From NCBI RefSeq assembly GCF_022539665.2, contig NC_081334.1, forward strand, positions 3,968,001 to 4,032,000: 64,000 bases of DNA. Direction: 5' to 3'. The DNA is from Daphnia carinata. Lineage: Eukaryota > Arthropoda > Branchiopoda > Diplostraca > Daphniidae. The first letter of the stretch is position 1. The number at the start of each line of letters is the position of its first letter. Under the pieces are notes generated by a model, which worked only from the letters and a program-made list of their open reading frames with translations, was not told the DNA's origin and did no database searches. Made by a program: the position numbers and the translations under genes. Positions 50,025 through 60,300 of the stretch are shown in pieces.

Positions 50025-52029
50025 TTTCTTCCCTTCTGTTTTCGTTTCTCTTCGATCCGAATTCTTCACTGAAATCCATCATCGTCCATATTTGCTCCGG
50101 GGATTCTTCTCAACATTCTTCCTCTTTTTTTTCTCCTGCTGTTCTTCTTCTTTCCTATCCGTTCTGTAACGCACGTTTTTTTATGGGCCAATACAAATCA
50201 AGCAGTTGATGTCGTAACAGCTGGTCTTCCCCCGGTTGACGCAACTCACGGAAATAGCCCCACTAGCGTCTAACAATCCATTTGCTCGAAACTGACCAAT
50301 TGCAAGCAAAACCGAGAAGCTGTTTAAACAATAACCGTATAACTAAAGCGTGATCGCTACTTCCATTATTTTCATGTTTTTTTTCTCTCGGAAAAGTTAG
50401 AAACAAAAGTATCACGCACAACAAAGTCCGTGGGGTTAGTCCAGACCGTGAACTTAACGTATACATTGTACTTTTTTTTTTTTTTTTTCTTTTTTAAATT
50501 TAAAACTGTTTTCCGTCTGGAAAAACAAAAGAACGATTGTTTTCTTTTGTTTAAATATCAGATGTCACGTGTTGGGTTTTTTGCTGGGCGGACGAAACGT
50601 CGTCAGCTCGTCGTGCAGCCCTAAACAAAACAATAGTTTTTTTTTTCTGTAGGGTATAAAATGACCTCGAGCGTATCAATAGACTTCTTCTCCGTCCTCT
50701 TTGGCTTCTTCTTGTTCCGCAAAGATGGACATGCAAACCGAGAGAGTCAGGCAAAGCCGCCATTACTGCCCCCAAGCGACTTGTAAAACAAACAGATAAA
50801 TTCAACTAGTTAAAACAAAGTTTCGCTTCAAGTCTGCTGGTAATGTCGGACTTTTTGAAATGTCGTCTTTTTTTTTCAAGTGTGACCTTCATTCCTCCTC
50901 GTTACCCTATACGTTTTTCGTCCCGTTGAGAAAATGCAAAACAGGGAGCAATCATGGCGATATGGCGTGATCATCCTCGAATCCCGCCTCAGGATCCATA
51001 GAGCTGCAAGGTATCGAACCTTTTTTCTGCTCGATTCAGCAAAATCGGCCCGCGAGGATGCAACACGCGATCGCTTTGATTGCTATAGAACCCCTATCTT
51101 CTCCCTTCGTTCCTGGCTTTAAAATTATAACGTAATTACAGGTACGAGGGGAAACAGTTGGCTACAGAACGTCGGACACGAAATCCCATTCAAAACTTGT
51201 GAGTGTGACAGAGGTTTGCTATATTTCGTGAATAATCAAATCAAATGCTCTCTAAACTTAAGTGTAGTAATCTTACATTTTACGACAGTCTCCCATAAAA
51301 GTAGCAAAGCCATTCCAAAAATGGATGCAGTATGCGAGGGGGAACGTGGCAGCAAGTTGTCGCCGTGGCCCGTCATCGTTTCACGACGTCTACAACATCG
51401 CCCCCGTTCGCCATCACCTTTGCAACAACAACAACCCATCGATCCAGCAAACATTTTCTTTCTTGTTGTTCGTCAAGGGCTCCAATGTTGATGGAAGGAC
51501 GTAGGGCGCCAAAGAAAATGGATCATCATTTGTAAGGCAAACTAGAAAGGCGAACGTGAGTTGACTGCTCTTATAAAAACCTCCTCCCGCCATAATTTGC
51601 TCAGCTGAAGGTACACACACCTACACCGTTATACATCGTTCATTCCCGTTCTCTCCACTTAATTTTTTTTTTTTTATTATTACATAGGGAACTCGTGGAA
51701 TAGTGGCACGCAGAATGAAAAAAAATACACCGTGGCTATTTTCACAAAGTGACGTTATTCTGATACGCGCCACAGTCGTGACGACCTTGCGTGAGTCAAC
51801 AACGCGGACGGGTATAAATGTCGACTGGACTTATTTGCAAAAAAGAAACAGTGCCACGATCACCTATTATTTACTACTGCTACTAGACGAGGGTTGTATT
51901 CTATGGCATTCCCGCCGAATCAACTTAATATCGATCTGGATTTTTCTACGGAAAAAACAAAAACAAAAATGAAAAGTAAGTACACGAAATTGAGAGCGAT
52001 ACATTCGACCTCTATCTTCTTTGGCTTGC
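50025..52029 (+). other. Intergenic region with two TATA boxes
   Basis: Two clear TATA boxes occur: GGGTATAAAATG (core 50655-50661) and GGGTATAAATG (core 51813-51819). The first precedes a 24-codon ORF (50725-50799) and the second a small Cys-rich ORF at 52030. ORFs around 51.3-51.9 kb are overlapping and featureless. The stretch may produce non-coding RNA or contain remnants of a gene. Confidence 0.4.
51813..51819 (+). promoter_or_regulatory. TATA box upstream of small Cys-rich ORF
   Basis: TATAAAT in a GC-flanked context lies about 215 bp upstream of the ATG at 52030. An earlier ATG at 51969 opens a 45-codon ORF in another frame. Confidence 0.35.
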
Positions 52030-52296
52030 ATGGTTGTTTGTATTTACGTCGTCCATGTTTGCCTAACAATGATTCATTACAAGCCACTGCACGACGGGGA
52101 ATCATTAATCGTTCCTGAATGTCTCAGACCAGCAGTTAAAGAGTACTGCGCATTTTGCTCCAACTGGCAAAAGAATGAAAGTCTGTTTTGTAGGGAATGT
52201 CCCTTATTTACCAGAGCCATTTTGTTGATGGATGGAATAAAAGACGACAAACGTTCAGTAAAGTGCTCTGAACTTGTCATTGTACGACGGATGTAA
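52030..52296 (+). CDS. Putative small secreted six-cysteine peptide
   Basis: An 88-codon ORF begins with a hydrophobic stretch (MVVCIYVVHVCLTMIHY) that could be a signal peptide. The following region has six Cys arranged C-x8-C-x2-C-x10-C-x2-C-x19-C, with one N-glycosylation sequon (NES). The even cysteine number and paired CxxC motifs suggest a disulfide-rich peptide or hormone. I cannot place it in a family, and the spacing is not that of eclosion hormone or insulin. A TATA box lies upstream. A 130-codon antisense ORF overlaps, so chance cannot be excluded. Confidence 0.35.
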   Translation: MVVCIYVVHVCLTMIHYKPLHDGESLIVPECLRPAVKEYCAFCSNWQKNESLFCRECPLFTRAILLMDGIKDDKRSVKCSELVIVRRM

Positions 52297-52756
52297 ACAA
52301 TATTCGTTGGACAATCGGACGTTTGCATGGGCTTAGTGATCGTTCGACAAACGTCACGTGTCCAAAGCTCGGCATTGCAAACTTGGCGAATTGCGAAGAA
52401 TCTGAACACGTGCCGCACTTGCACGTGTTTTTGACTAAGTTTAGTGCAGCAGTGGCTCGTTGAATTCAATTGATGGTGAGGGGCAGACCTGCTACCACCT
52501 GCATTGGCATTGGGTGATCTTGCTCACTGTGCCACTATTGTAATGGTATAGATAACACTAATAAGATTTTGTTTGTTTTTTTCTTGAACCAATGGTCCGT
52601 TTATTCCTGAGCGCCTTCATCCCACTAGTTGACTAGAATATTGACCAGAAAGAAGAAAAAGAAAGGATTAAAAAAAAAAAAATTACCACAGTCCCCCGGT
52701 ATACATGATTGAGAGAACCATCAACAACGTGACGTCTTTCTAGCCATTCATTCTTT

Positions 52757-55700
52757 TTATTTAGGTGGTTTCAAAGTGATGAAATCAATGTCTTCGTAGC
52801 CCATATGGCTTTTTAGACTCTCTTCAGCAACTTTTAGTGTCTCTGCATCAATTTCTTCTTTCAGAGGATTCCCATCGTTATCCAGCATAAAGTAATCCTT
52901 TGATATGGTAGTTTCATTAAAAACATTAGTGGTCAATTAAATCAGGCTCATTAAACTAGGTGTAACCGAATAATACCTCGAGAGCTGTTGGAATTTTGTC
53001 ATGGATTTTGCCCGTCATCGGAGCGTTGTTGGCAAAATTTAAATCTGTGTTTTTCCCTTCACTGCGAACCAGCCCTTCGGCCACTTTAGTCGAGACGCAG
53101 GATCGTTGTAGGCAGTAAAGGTCCGTCTTTCCATCATTTCCGCACCAAGTACCGTCGGGAAAATGAGCAGAAATTTCTGGTAAGCTATTCAACTCAAAAC
53201 GTGGTGTGTAAAAACCATCGCGATCGTTCCGTTTGCAAAAAATGGCACACGACTGCCAAGGCCGTCCTAGTACGAAAACATGTAGCGGGTCTTCAGTTAA
53301 CTTGTGAACAGGACAAATAGGTTAAACGTACTTTCAGAATATGCTGCTTGTATGCCTACTCCCTTTTCATCGATGAAAGGCATCTGTTGGCTAAATTTGG
53401 CACACTCCTGCTTTGCGAATTCAACGGACGCCAAACGAGATTTCCCACTGCAGAATTGGGTGTCATCGCAGATTGATGCTTTGACACTGGCACCTTCACA
53501 ACGATGCAAAACATCGCTGGGCTTTGGATCGTTACACTCCCTCTCACTTTCCACTGCTCCTGTTTGGCATGACAGATTTTAAAGTGAGGTGAGTCCGTTA
53601 CATTTTGAGATGCCTATAGCTACCTTTAGATTTCTCAAGACAGCCAGATTGACAAGGTTTATGTTTCCAATCAGACCAGCCCCCTTGAACCGATTTCGCA
53701 ATTAATGCACGGCCGACTGAGACGCATTTTCCTCCATGACACCACTAGTTACAAAATATAAAGTATTAGGGGTTTGACAACGAAAAGTATCATGATTTGT
53801 ATTAAAACGGTCACCATTGAGCTTCCACAGATTGTTCCAGGAAGAGCTGGACCAGAAATGTAATAGCCATCACGGTTGGGTGTTTTACATTTCATCGAAT
53901 TACAAGATTCCTATCGAATGGTTAAGTTTTAGGGCTGTAAAATTGAATGATAATAACATTATATTTGTATCTGTTATTTTTGCTTACGGCAAGATCGGCG
54001 TTAGAGGCGAAGTAAGCAACAGCAGCCTTATCCCTTAGTAGAATTCGACATTGTTCGTCTGCCGACCAGAGCTGCCCAGGCTTGTCTCCATACTTGTTGT
54101 GGTTATAATCGGGAAATTTGCCCGTTGGAAGATCGTTCATGCAAGTTTCTCTAATTGTAACGAACAGTTTAGGGGTAAGTTCAATTGTTTTTCTCGCTCT
54201 TTGTCTAATTTAATAGGACATACGTAATGGCAGCCAAAGTTTTAGCACTGCAAGTCGACCATGTGGTTTCGCCTACCACGCCACGAGATGGACTCATGAT
54301 GAAACCTATTAAAAGGTCGTTTATACTATGTGTGATTTTTTAAAATCTTAAAATATTTCAGTTTGATGAGATAAGTTACCATCCCTGGCGCATGCGTTTC
54401 CAGAACTATCATGGGACATCCCCAAACTAGTAAGTGCAGGATAAAAAAAATTGTATTGTTCGTTTTTAACTTATTTATATTGCAGATTTTTACTCACTTG
54501 TGGCCAATTTCATGAGCCATTACATAGACCGAATTGAAACCTGTGGACGGGTATGTTTGGCCTTGTTGGTTTGTTACACCAAGCTCTCCAATAACACAGT
54601 TGTAAATACTAGTGCAAACACCAGTGACAGTGGATAGACCTTTGTTATTTCGAAAGTAGTCTACAATCATCTTCTTTAAGGTTAGAAAATTCAACTTCAT
54701 TTACCCATTGTTGCGTAATTGTTTTTTCCTTTCTCGACAGCAAAGAAATCATGCCCAGACAGCAACAGCGCCATATCCCAATGTTCTGCATCATTGTCTG
54801 AGGGCTTGTTAAGTTTTGTTTGGAAAGCGCAAAACGAATCAAGCATTTGGCCACGTTCACCACCACTATGTAGTGTGGCTGCTGGCTTTGCATGGAATTC
54901 CATGTAAACTATCGACAAGTCAACCCGCTGACCCAGACTAGGGAGGTGGTAAAGCGCTTGCATCTACATCGAACTCAAAAGTAATCTTTCAGCTATTAAT
55001 ATTTTTCAGAAATTTTCTTACGGCATTGACAAAGGCAAGAACCAACTCACGAAGCTTAACATACTCTTGTGCCCCAAAATATGGCATAAACAAAGCCAAG
55101 GCTGCTGAATCCATAAAGATTCCCAGTTCAATAACTTTGTTTGGAGCAGATTTTTCAGTAATTGATTTTTCTAAGGCATTTTTTCCTGTGTGTAGATTTT
55201 GTTTTCCAGTAGAAATTTTATTACTTTTACGCTTTTCAAATGTTTTAGGTTTCATCTGTTTGACAAAACTCGTTAATAGAATCGGTTATTGTCAATGGTA
55301 TCTGCCTTTTACCTCTGGTTCCCGAGTTACATTCATGGCCCTCATACGATTAGGTAATTCGACTATTCAGAAATCAAAAATCATATATCAAAAAAAAAAA
55401 AATGTGTTTTTGATTTTTGCGCATTTACCTTCGCAGCTTGCTTGATGGGCTTGAAAATGGGGTAGTGGATCAATCGGCCGAACGATGTGAGCGCCAATCA
55501 TAATAGTTTCGTCCTCGTTATCAGGAGGAAGGTGGAGCATCTGACGAAGTCTCGAAGGTACTGGTCTGATCTCCAAGGATTTTCCTCCATCGATTAAGTA
55601 ACCGTCCTGTATAAATATTGGAATGATTACTCGATTATTAACCTTCAATATTAAAAGGATGTTGCCTATACAATGTCGTCGTCGGTGCAGTGACTGAGAG

Positions 55701-56272
55701 CTGCCACTACCTCACCATCAGTGTGGAGAAAATGACATTCTGTGCCTCTGGGATGTTCTTTCACAATTTCCTCGCCCAGTAATCCACCGCTTCGTACGAC
55801 CGTCTTCATATTTGGTGCCATAAGAAAGGTGTTAGGTCGCATCTTCAGGTTATATGTTCTAAAAATTTTATGGATGAATCTGATGGCTGCAATTTGGATT
55901 ACATTTTTCAGCAAAGTTTCATACTTTCCATTGGCAAAGAAAGAATAACGAGCATGGGTATCTTGTGGGCTGCTTCTCTTCGTGTTACGATTATCGCCGT
56001 TCGGGAAAGGACGTGTAGGGGCGGACACTCTATGACGGCGAATGTAGATTACTTCATATTCGTCAACTTGCGATGAATTGACAACCCCAAATATTTGACC
56101 CAACTCGTCTACACTCATCAAGCTGTGCAACGTGCGAAATAACTAGAAAGGTATGTGAAAAATGAAATGTAATTTGTTATTGAAAATTTTAGGGTTATTG
56201 GAAACCTCAATGTTGGGCTGAAGCACCCTTGCCGACGTCAGGGCGATGGCTGACAGGAAAAAATCCCGTTCA
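52757..56272 (-). CDS. ADAM/ADAMTS-like secreted zinc metalloprotease
   Basis: Sixteen exons on the minus strand: 56205-56272, 55925-56142, 55672-55858, 55429-55606, 55313-55362, 55022-55255, 54705-54963, 54498-54660, 54380-54426, 54224-54305, 53988-54150, 53815-53910, 53624-53744, 53332-53559, 52977-53266 and 52757-52897. The order is a propeptide, a reprolysin-type catalytic domain from about residue 275, then an ADAMTS-like disintegrin/Cys-rich region. The zinc motif HEIGHNLGMSHD (about 448-459) is formed across an exon junction, with Met-turn FIMSP after it. A TSP1-like module (GGWSDW) and a second Cys-rich segment related to the first follow. Joined length is about 841 residues, but exon 1 is one base short of frame: the ATG at 56272 reads into TGA after 11 codons. 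A TATA box lies at 56322-56329. Confidence 0.87.
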
Positions 56273-56321
56273 TGGTGAAACTGTATAGAATTCACTGACT
56301 CATGTGTGGGAAAAGAAGCAA

Positions 56322-56329
56322 CTTATATA
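56322..56329 (-). promoter_or_regulatory. TATA box of the metalloprotease gene
   Basis: TATATAAG on the minus strand lies about 50 bp upstream of the ATG at 56272, the expected spacing for a short 5' UTR. Confidence 0.6.
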
Positions 56330-56575
56330 CTTGAGAAAGATTTTTTTTTTTTTATATAATTTTCATAATTACATAGTAAGAAATTTAAAATTTCACCTGC
56401 GTACCAGTATAATATCAATTATCTTTGCTTTCGTCTTCCGGCTGTCGAAATTACGCGGGTAGTTGATGCGTTGTCAAATTATATATGTACCCGTGATTTG
56501 TTTTCTGTTTTTGCATGCAGGATGCCATTTTCTAAAGTTTATTCTAATTTAAAAATTTAATTTTATAAAAGTCAG

Positions 56576-56824
56576 GTGTTGAGGTCTTACGCCAATGAAG
56601 TATTTACCCCCACCTTAAACGCAAGAGGTTTAGCTGGACTGGAATGGACATCTAATGGCTACAAGATAAATGTGACCGGCTACCAGACTCTGGCGAACTC
56701 GTCGTATCTGCATCATCGTGTTGGTCGAACAGGCGGCGTGGGAAATGTTGGAAAATCAATAAGCTTCTTTGACGAACAAAAACATGGCAGATACCTGAAT
56801 ACAGGACGGAATTGTTTTTTTTAA
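56576..56824 (+). pseudogene. Decayed DEAD-box RNA helicase fragment
   Basis: An 82-codon frame preserves the end of a DEAD-box helicase C-terminal domain. ARGL matches motif V (ARGLD). HHRVGRTGGVGNVGKSISFF matches motif VI and its flank (HRIGRTGR-VGNxGKAxSFF), as in Vasa/DDX3-type proteins. The second arginine of motif VI is replaced by Gly, the segment between the motifs is scrambled, and no upstream helicase motifs are found. There is no intron, so this is a truncated copy or a fragment captured by a repeat. Confidence 0.65.
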
Positions 56825-56905
56825 GGAAACAGTTAATTAGAATACTTTATTTTACACTTTTCTGCTGCTTATCCGGTTTATATTTTTTTTTACTGTATCG
56901 CATAC

Positions 56906-57012
56906 CTACATAACTATCAAAATTTCAAACTATTTATGTAAGGACAGTTATGGCATAAAGGTAGCATGCTGTCCTGCAGCGCGAATGGTCTGTGGTTCGA
57001 ATCCCAGAATGA
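56906..57012 (+). repeat. tRNA-like repeat element, copy 1
   Basis: The element contains an A-box-like TGGCATAAAGGTAGC and a B-box GGTTCGAATCC at tRNA spacing. The acceptor arm does not pair and the anticodon arm is a short CTGTCCTGCAG palindrome. Its body and about 35 bp of left flank are closely matched, in inverted orientation, by 57307-57405. It is a tRNA-derived repeat (SINE-like) or decayed tRNA, not a functional tRNA. Confidence 0.6.
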
Positions 57013-57139
57013 TTAATATTGCTTGGCGTGTTCGTTGCATGAACACTGATACAGGCGAAGAAAAATAAATTGTTTATCATTTATTCTAAGTCCAAAACTT
57101 ATTCCTAAATTCACTATTAGTAACAGCAGTATTACATTA

Positions 57140-57211
57140 TATAAAATAGCTTAATGGAAGAGCATCGGCTTCAGAAGCCGAAGGTCTAAGGTTCAATACC
57201 TGGTATCGCAA
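57140..57211 (+). pseudogene. tRNA pseudogene/tRNA-like (anticodon CAG position)
   Basis: The D-stem GCTT/GAGC and the anticodon stem TCGGC/GCCGA are perfect, with a seven-base TTCAGAA loop. The T-arm loop is TTCAATA and the stem has one mismatch. The acceptor arm has three mismatches. CAG would read Leu codons, but the variable loop is only five bases, unlike tRNA-Leu, so this is likely a decayed or tRNA-derived sequence. Confidence 0.5.
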
Positions 57212-57306
57212 CAAATATTCATCTTTATTCACGTTTAAATATTGAAATAACGAAAATTGGGCAAAAATCCGTTCTCATCGACGATCATATGGTTGCCAAG
57301 GCGCTA

Positions 57307-57405
57307 GATTCGAACCACAGACCTTTCGCACTGTAGGACAGCATGCTACCATTATGCCATAACTGACCTTGTAATTATTGTTTTAAATTTCGATAGCTAT
57401 GTAAA
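57307..57405 (-). repeat. tRNA-like repeat element, copy 2 (inverted)
   Basis: On the minus strand this gives GGTCAGTTATGGCATAATGG, then TCCTACAG and GGTTCGAATC. It closely matches copy 1 (56906-57012), including the flanking ATAGCTATC-like sequence. The two copies form an imperfect inverted repeat of about 100 bp around the intervening tRNA-like element. Confidence 0.6.
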
Positions 57406-57458
57406 TATGGACTCCGCATTAGGTTATTATGGAAAGCCAATTACATATAAATCAGGAA

Positions 57459-57530
57459 GTGGTTGTCTTAATGGTATAGCATGTGACTATCATGATAGAT
57501 TCTTTGGGTTCGATCCCCAAATCAGTCAAT
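57459..57530 (+). repeat. tRNA-like element, copy 3 (divergent)
   Basis: A-box-like TTAATGGTATAGC and a perfect T-arm TTGGG-TTCGATC-CCCAA are present. The anticodon arm is the palindrome CTATCATGATAG rather than a seven-base loop, and the acceptor ends do not pair. It is probably a further member of the same tRNA-derived group. Confidence 0.45.
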
Positions 57531-57667
57531 ATTCAATGAATTAAATAATACAAAAATAAATATTGTAAAAAGCATTTTATTTTCCCTCCTTCCACCCACA
57601 TATCCACCACTTTACATACATTTTACTACAATATACACAATACAATACATACACAAATACATACAAC

Positions 57668-57984
57668 TAACTCGTTGGCTGCCACGCCACCATTTTCTAC
57701 AGTCGCTACTGTCGCTATCCTAGGGATAGCGACCAAGGGGGCCGGGTAGGCCGGGCTGACACGGCGATGAGACCTTTTTGGGAACGCACACCCCCGGTCT
57801 CATCAGCCGCATCGAAAAAGGGAATTCCCTGTGGTGCGTTGCCTATGGGCCATTCGGCCAATCTTGGGCAGTGGCGCTGCTCCACCCCATGGCAGATAAA
57901 CCGTGGAGCAGAACAGCGCGGCCCGTCCCTGTCAAGCTACAAAAAAAAGGGGATCAAAGTGGGTGGGTGGCAGCCAACGAGTTA
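57668..57984. mobile_element. MITE-like element with 18-bp perfect terminal inverted repeats
   Basis: TAACTCGTTGGCTGCCAC at 57668-57685 is the exact reverse complement of 57967-57984. The 317-bp element is much more GC-rich than its AT-rich flanks. It contains a perfect 10-bp hairpin (57711-57733) and further internal inverted segments (GATGAGACC/GGTCTCATC). No transposase ORF fits. A TA or TTA target duplication is possible at the ends but cannot be told apart from the termini. It is best read as a non-autonomous DNA transposon. Confidence 0.75.
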
Positions 57985-58029
57985 ATTAGATTAGCATTAC
58001 ATGATACGAAACAGAAAAAAACAATACCA

Positions 58030-58330
58030 CGATGAGGCGACCACGAGGCGATAACGGGGCGACGTGCGAAACGAAGACGGGACGACGGGCGAGGCGAAGA
58101 CGGGGCGACGGGCGAGGCGAAGACGGGGCGACGGGCGAGGCGAAGACGGGGCGACGGGCGAGGCGAAGACGGGGCGACGGGCGAGGCGAAGACGGGGCGA
58201 CGGGCGAGGCGAAGACGGGCGAGGCGAAGATGGGGCAACGATGAGGCGACGACGGGGTGACGGGCGAGGCGATGGACGGACGAGGCGATGGACGGACGAG
58301 GCGATGGACGGACGAGGCGAAGACGGGACA
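58030..58330 (+). repeat. GC-rich minisatellite, 23-bp and 16-bp units
   Basis: Five perfect tandem 23-bp units (GACGGGCGAGGCGAAGACGG + GGC) run from 58084 to 58198, flanked by degenerate copies. Then come three copies of a 16-bp variant based on GAGGCGATGGACGGAC (about 58267-58314). ORFs on either strand simply translate the repeat. It begins 45 bp right of the MITE. Confidence 0.9.
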
Positions 58331-59940
58331 GCGTTGAAGCGATGAAGCGAAGAAGGGAAAACTTTGAATATTGAGGATGAATCCGAATGGGGAAAAAGGC
58401 ATAGTCCTAGATGGTTAATGTCAAGAAAAAGTGTTACTTATTGGGTAATATAAGATTGTTTATGTAACAAAAACAGAGAACACAAGTTGACTTACGCCTG
58501 TTGTCCAAATGCTGGAAAGACTGTAGGGCCTGAAGTTATGAAGAAGAAGGCAAAGACTTGGCAGTTCTATGATGAGATATTGAAAAAAATATAGCTTCTT
58601 CTATGAGGGGACATTGAAAAAAGCAGTACTAAACGAGAAAGACATCTAATACCAAAGGATATGCTTTTGACGTATATGTTTGTTTGTTCACAGCTAAGTA
58701 GAAATTATAAGATGAATGCTGAAACGGTGGTGGTTATAGTTGGAAACACAACATGATGATCATCATGCACTAGTTAGTGCAGAAATGACAGAAGATCATG
58801 AGCGTATAAAGGGTAGCAGCATAATATTATGGTATTCCAACCCACAGCATTTGTATCATTGGTGACATTTCTTCCCCGTCATCATTCTTTGCAATGCAAG
58901 TTTCACAAGCTAAATCTTAAAAGCAGAATCATTTCAACCAGATTCTAATAGCAAAAATATAAGTCTTATACCTCTAGGTGAGCAACTTAATAGCAAGATG
59001 GAATGCAACAGCTATAGGTTGCTAACAATTTTGGGGTTTCGCAGTTGGCATAGATGATGACAAGATACCAGAGAAATCATCCAGTTGATCTGCCTTACTT
59101 CCATAACACAAGACAAAAAAACACTTGGTAGTCGGCAGACGGTAGCACACCATTTTTCGAATTTTCTACTGGAACGTAACACAGTTAACAAACATTCGAA
59201 CACGGATCTTTCTTGTCACACGGAATCACAACACAAGTTAGCAGGAGCAGTAGCGCCATCTTGTTTTTTAAATTTACAATCAAACGACAAGTTTTTAAAG
59301 AAGTGTAAAACTTGTTTTTTTAACGAGTAAACTGGATTAACAGTGATATGCTGATACGAACACGTTAATTATGTTTTTAAAGCGCAAATTCCCCGCGTCC
59401 CCTTAAAAATTGTGACTAGTACTCGATCAAATGTTGGGCTCATACTAAATCGCAATTTAATAAATTTTTTTATTGATTTATTAAAAACCAGAGAAATTCT
59501 TACGAAAATACGTGATTTGGATTCAAAATTTAGCAAAAATATTTGACTACGGCTCGTTACTCGCGGACATGACCAAGATCATACGGCATTTATTTTTTTA
59601 AAGACAAAACGATTCTACATATTGTTGTTGAAAATTATAACATATAATTTCTTACCTGCTGTTTCGGTATGTAAATTGCTGCAGTTTCACTATACTGAAG
59701 TCTATTATTAGACGTTTGGCGACTGACAGTGTAGGTAGGAAAGTGAGGAGACAGAGTCAAGAGACAACTACACCTGAGAATCAACTGGCGGCCGTTTAAT
59801 ATGGTACAAAGAACGATATAGGACATGCACTTTTTTTTCAAAATAAGGCAGAATTCCCTGGACTCTTTAAGACTATCATTACAAAACTGTACCAGCATAG
59901 ATCGGTTACATTGTCCTAAACAAACAACGAGAGGTTTCAT
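58331..59940. other. AT-rich sequence without recognised genes
   Basis: I see no exon, RNA gene or structured repeat. Short ORFs such as 59012-59203 (-) and 59635-59940 (-) have no supporting features, although the latter is fairly Cys-rich. Confidence 0.5.
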
Positions 59941-60153
59941 GTGGCATCACGATGTACAAACAAAGAATATCACCTAAAATGTTTCCAATGTCCGGACATA
60001 GAATACGAAATCACGTACATGTTCCGTTACGGCGATCGTAATGGAACATACTGCGGGACACATCATAACCGTTGCCTATTTCGTTGTCCAGCCGTTGCAC
60101 CGAAAGACGTCTGCATGCTGAAACACCGCTCCATGTGCCAATTGCACTGCTAA
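59941..60153 (+). other. Cys-rich ORF, possible exon fragment
   Basis: A 70-codon frame has ten evenly spaced Cys (KCFQCP..., YCGTHHNRCLFRCP, MCQLHC) but no ATG at its start, and a stop lies 24 nt upstream. It could be one exon of a secreted Cys-rich protein or a decayed copy. A Cys-containing ORF also lies on the opposite strand (60011-60232). Family is unknown. Confidence 0.2.
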
Positions 60154-60300
60154 CACCGGAGATGCCACGAGCGCACACTGTACAGCAACAGTTTACATTC
60201 GCTATCGCCTGCTTCATCTGCTTCTTCATCATTGGGAATTATCAAAGGTAAATTAATATTACAACACCGAATAAAATCCATAAAAAACATTAGCAAATGC

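Noticed and set aside
52077-52469. 130-codon minus-strand ORF antisense to the six-Cys peptide
   Set aside because: It has no signal peptide, domain or promoter. The plus-strand frame has the better features, although neither is proven.
57761-57850. Hammerhead-ribozyme-like CTGATGAG on the minus strand inside the MITE
   Set aside because: The stem after it (GACC/GGTC) is followed by TCATC rather than the required GAAA, so the catalytic core is incomplete.
58032-58402. ORFs on both strands across the GC-rich array (Arg/Gly/Glu-rich or Pro/Ser/Arg-rich proteins)
   Set aside because: They only translate the 23-bp and 16-bp tandem repeats; stop-free frames on both strands follow from the repeat composition.
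59635-59940. 101-codon minus-strand Cys-containing ORF
   Set aside because: No signal peptide, splice support or even Cys pattern; not distinguishable from chance in AT-rich sequence.
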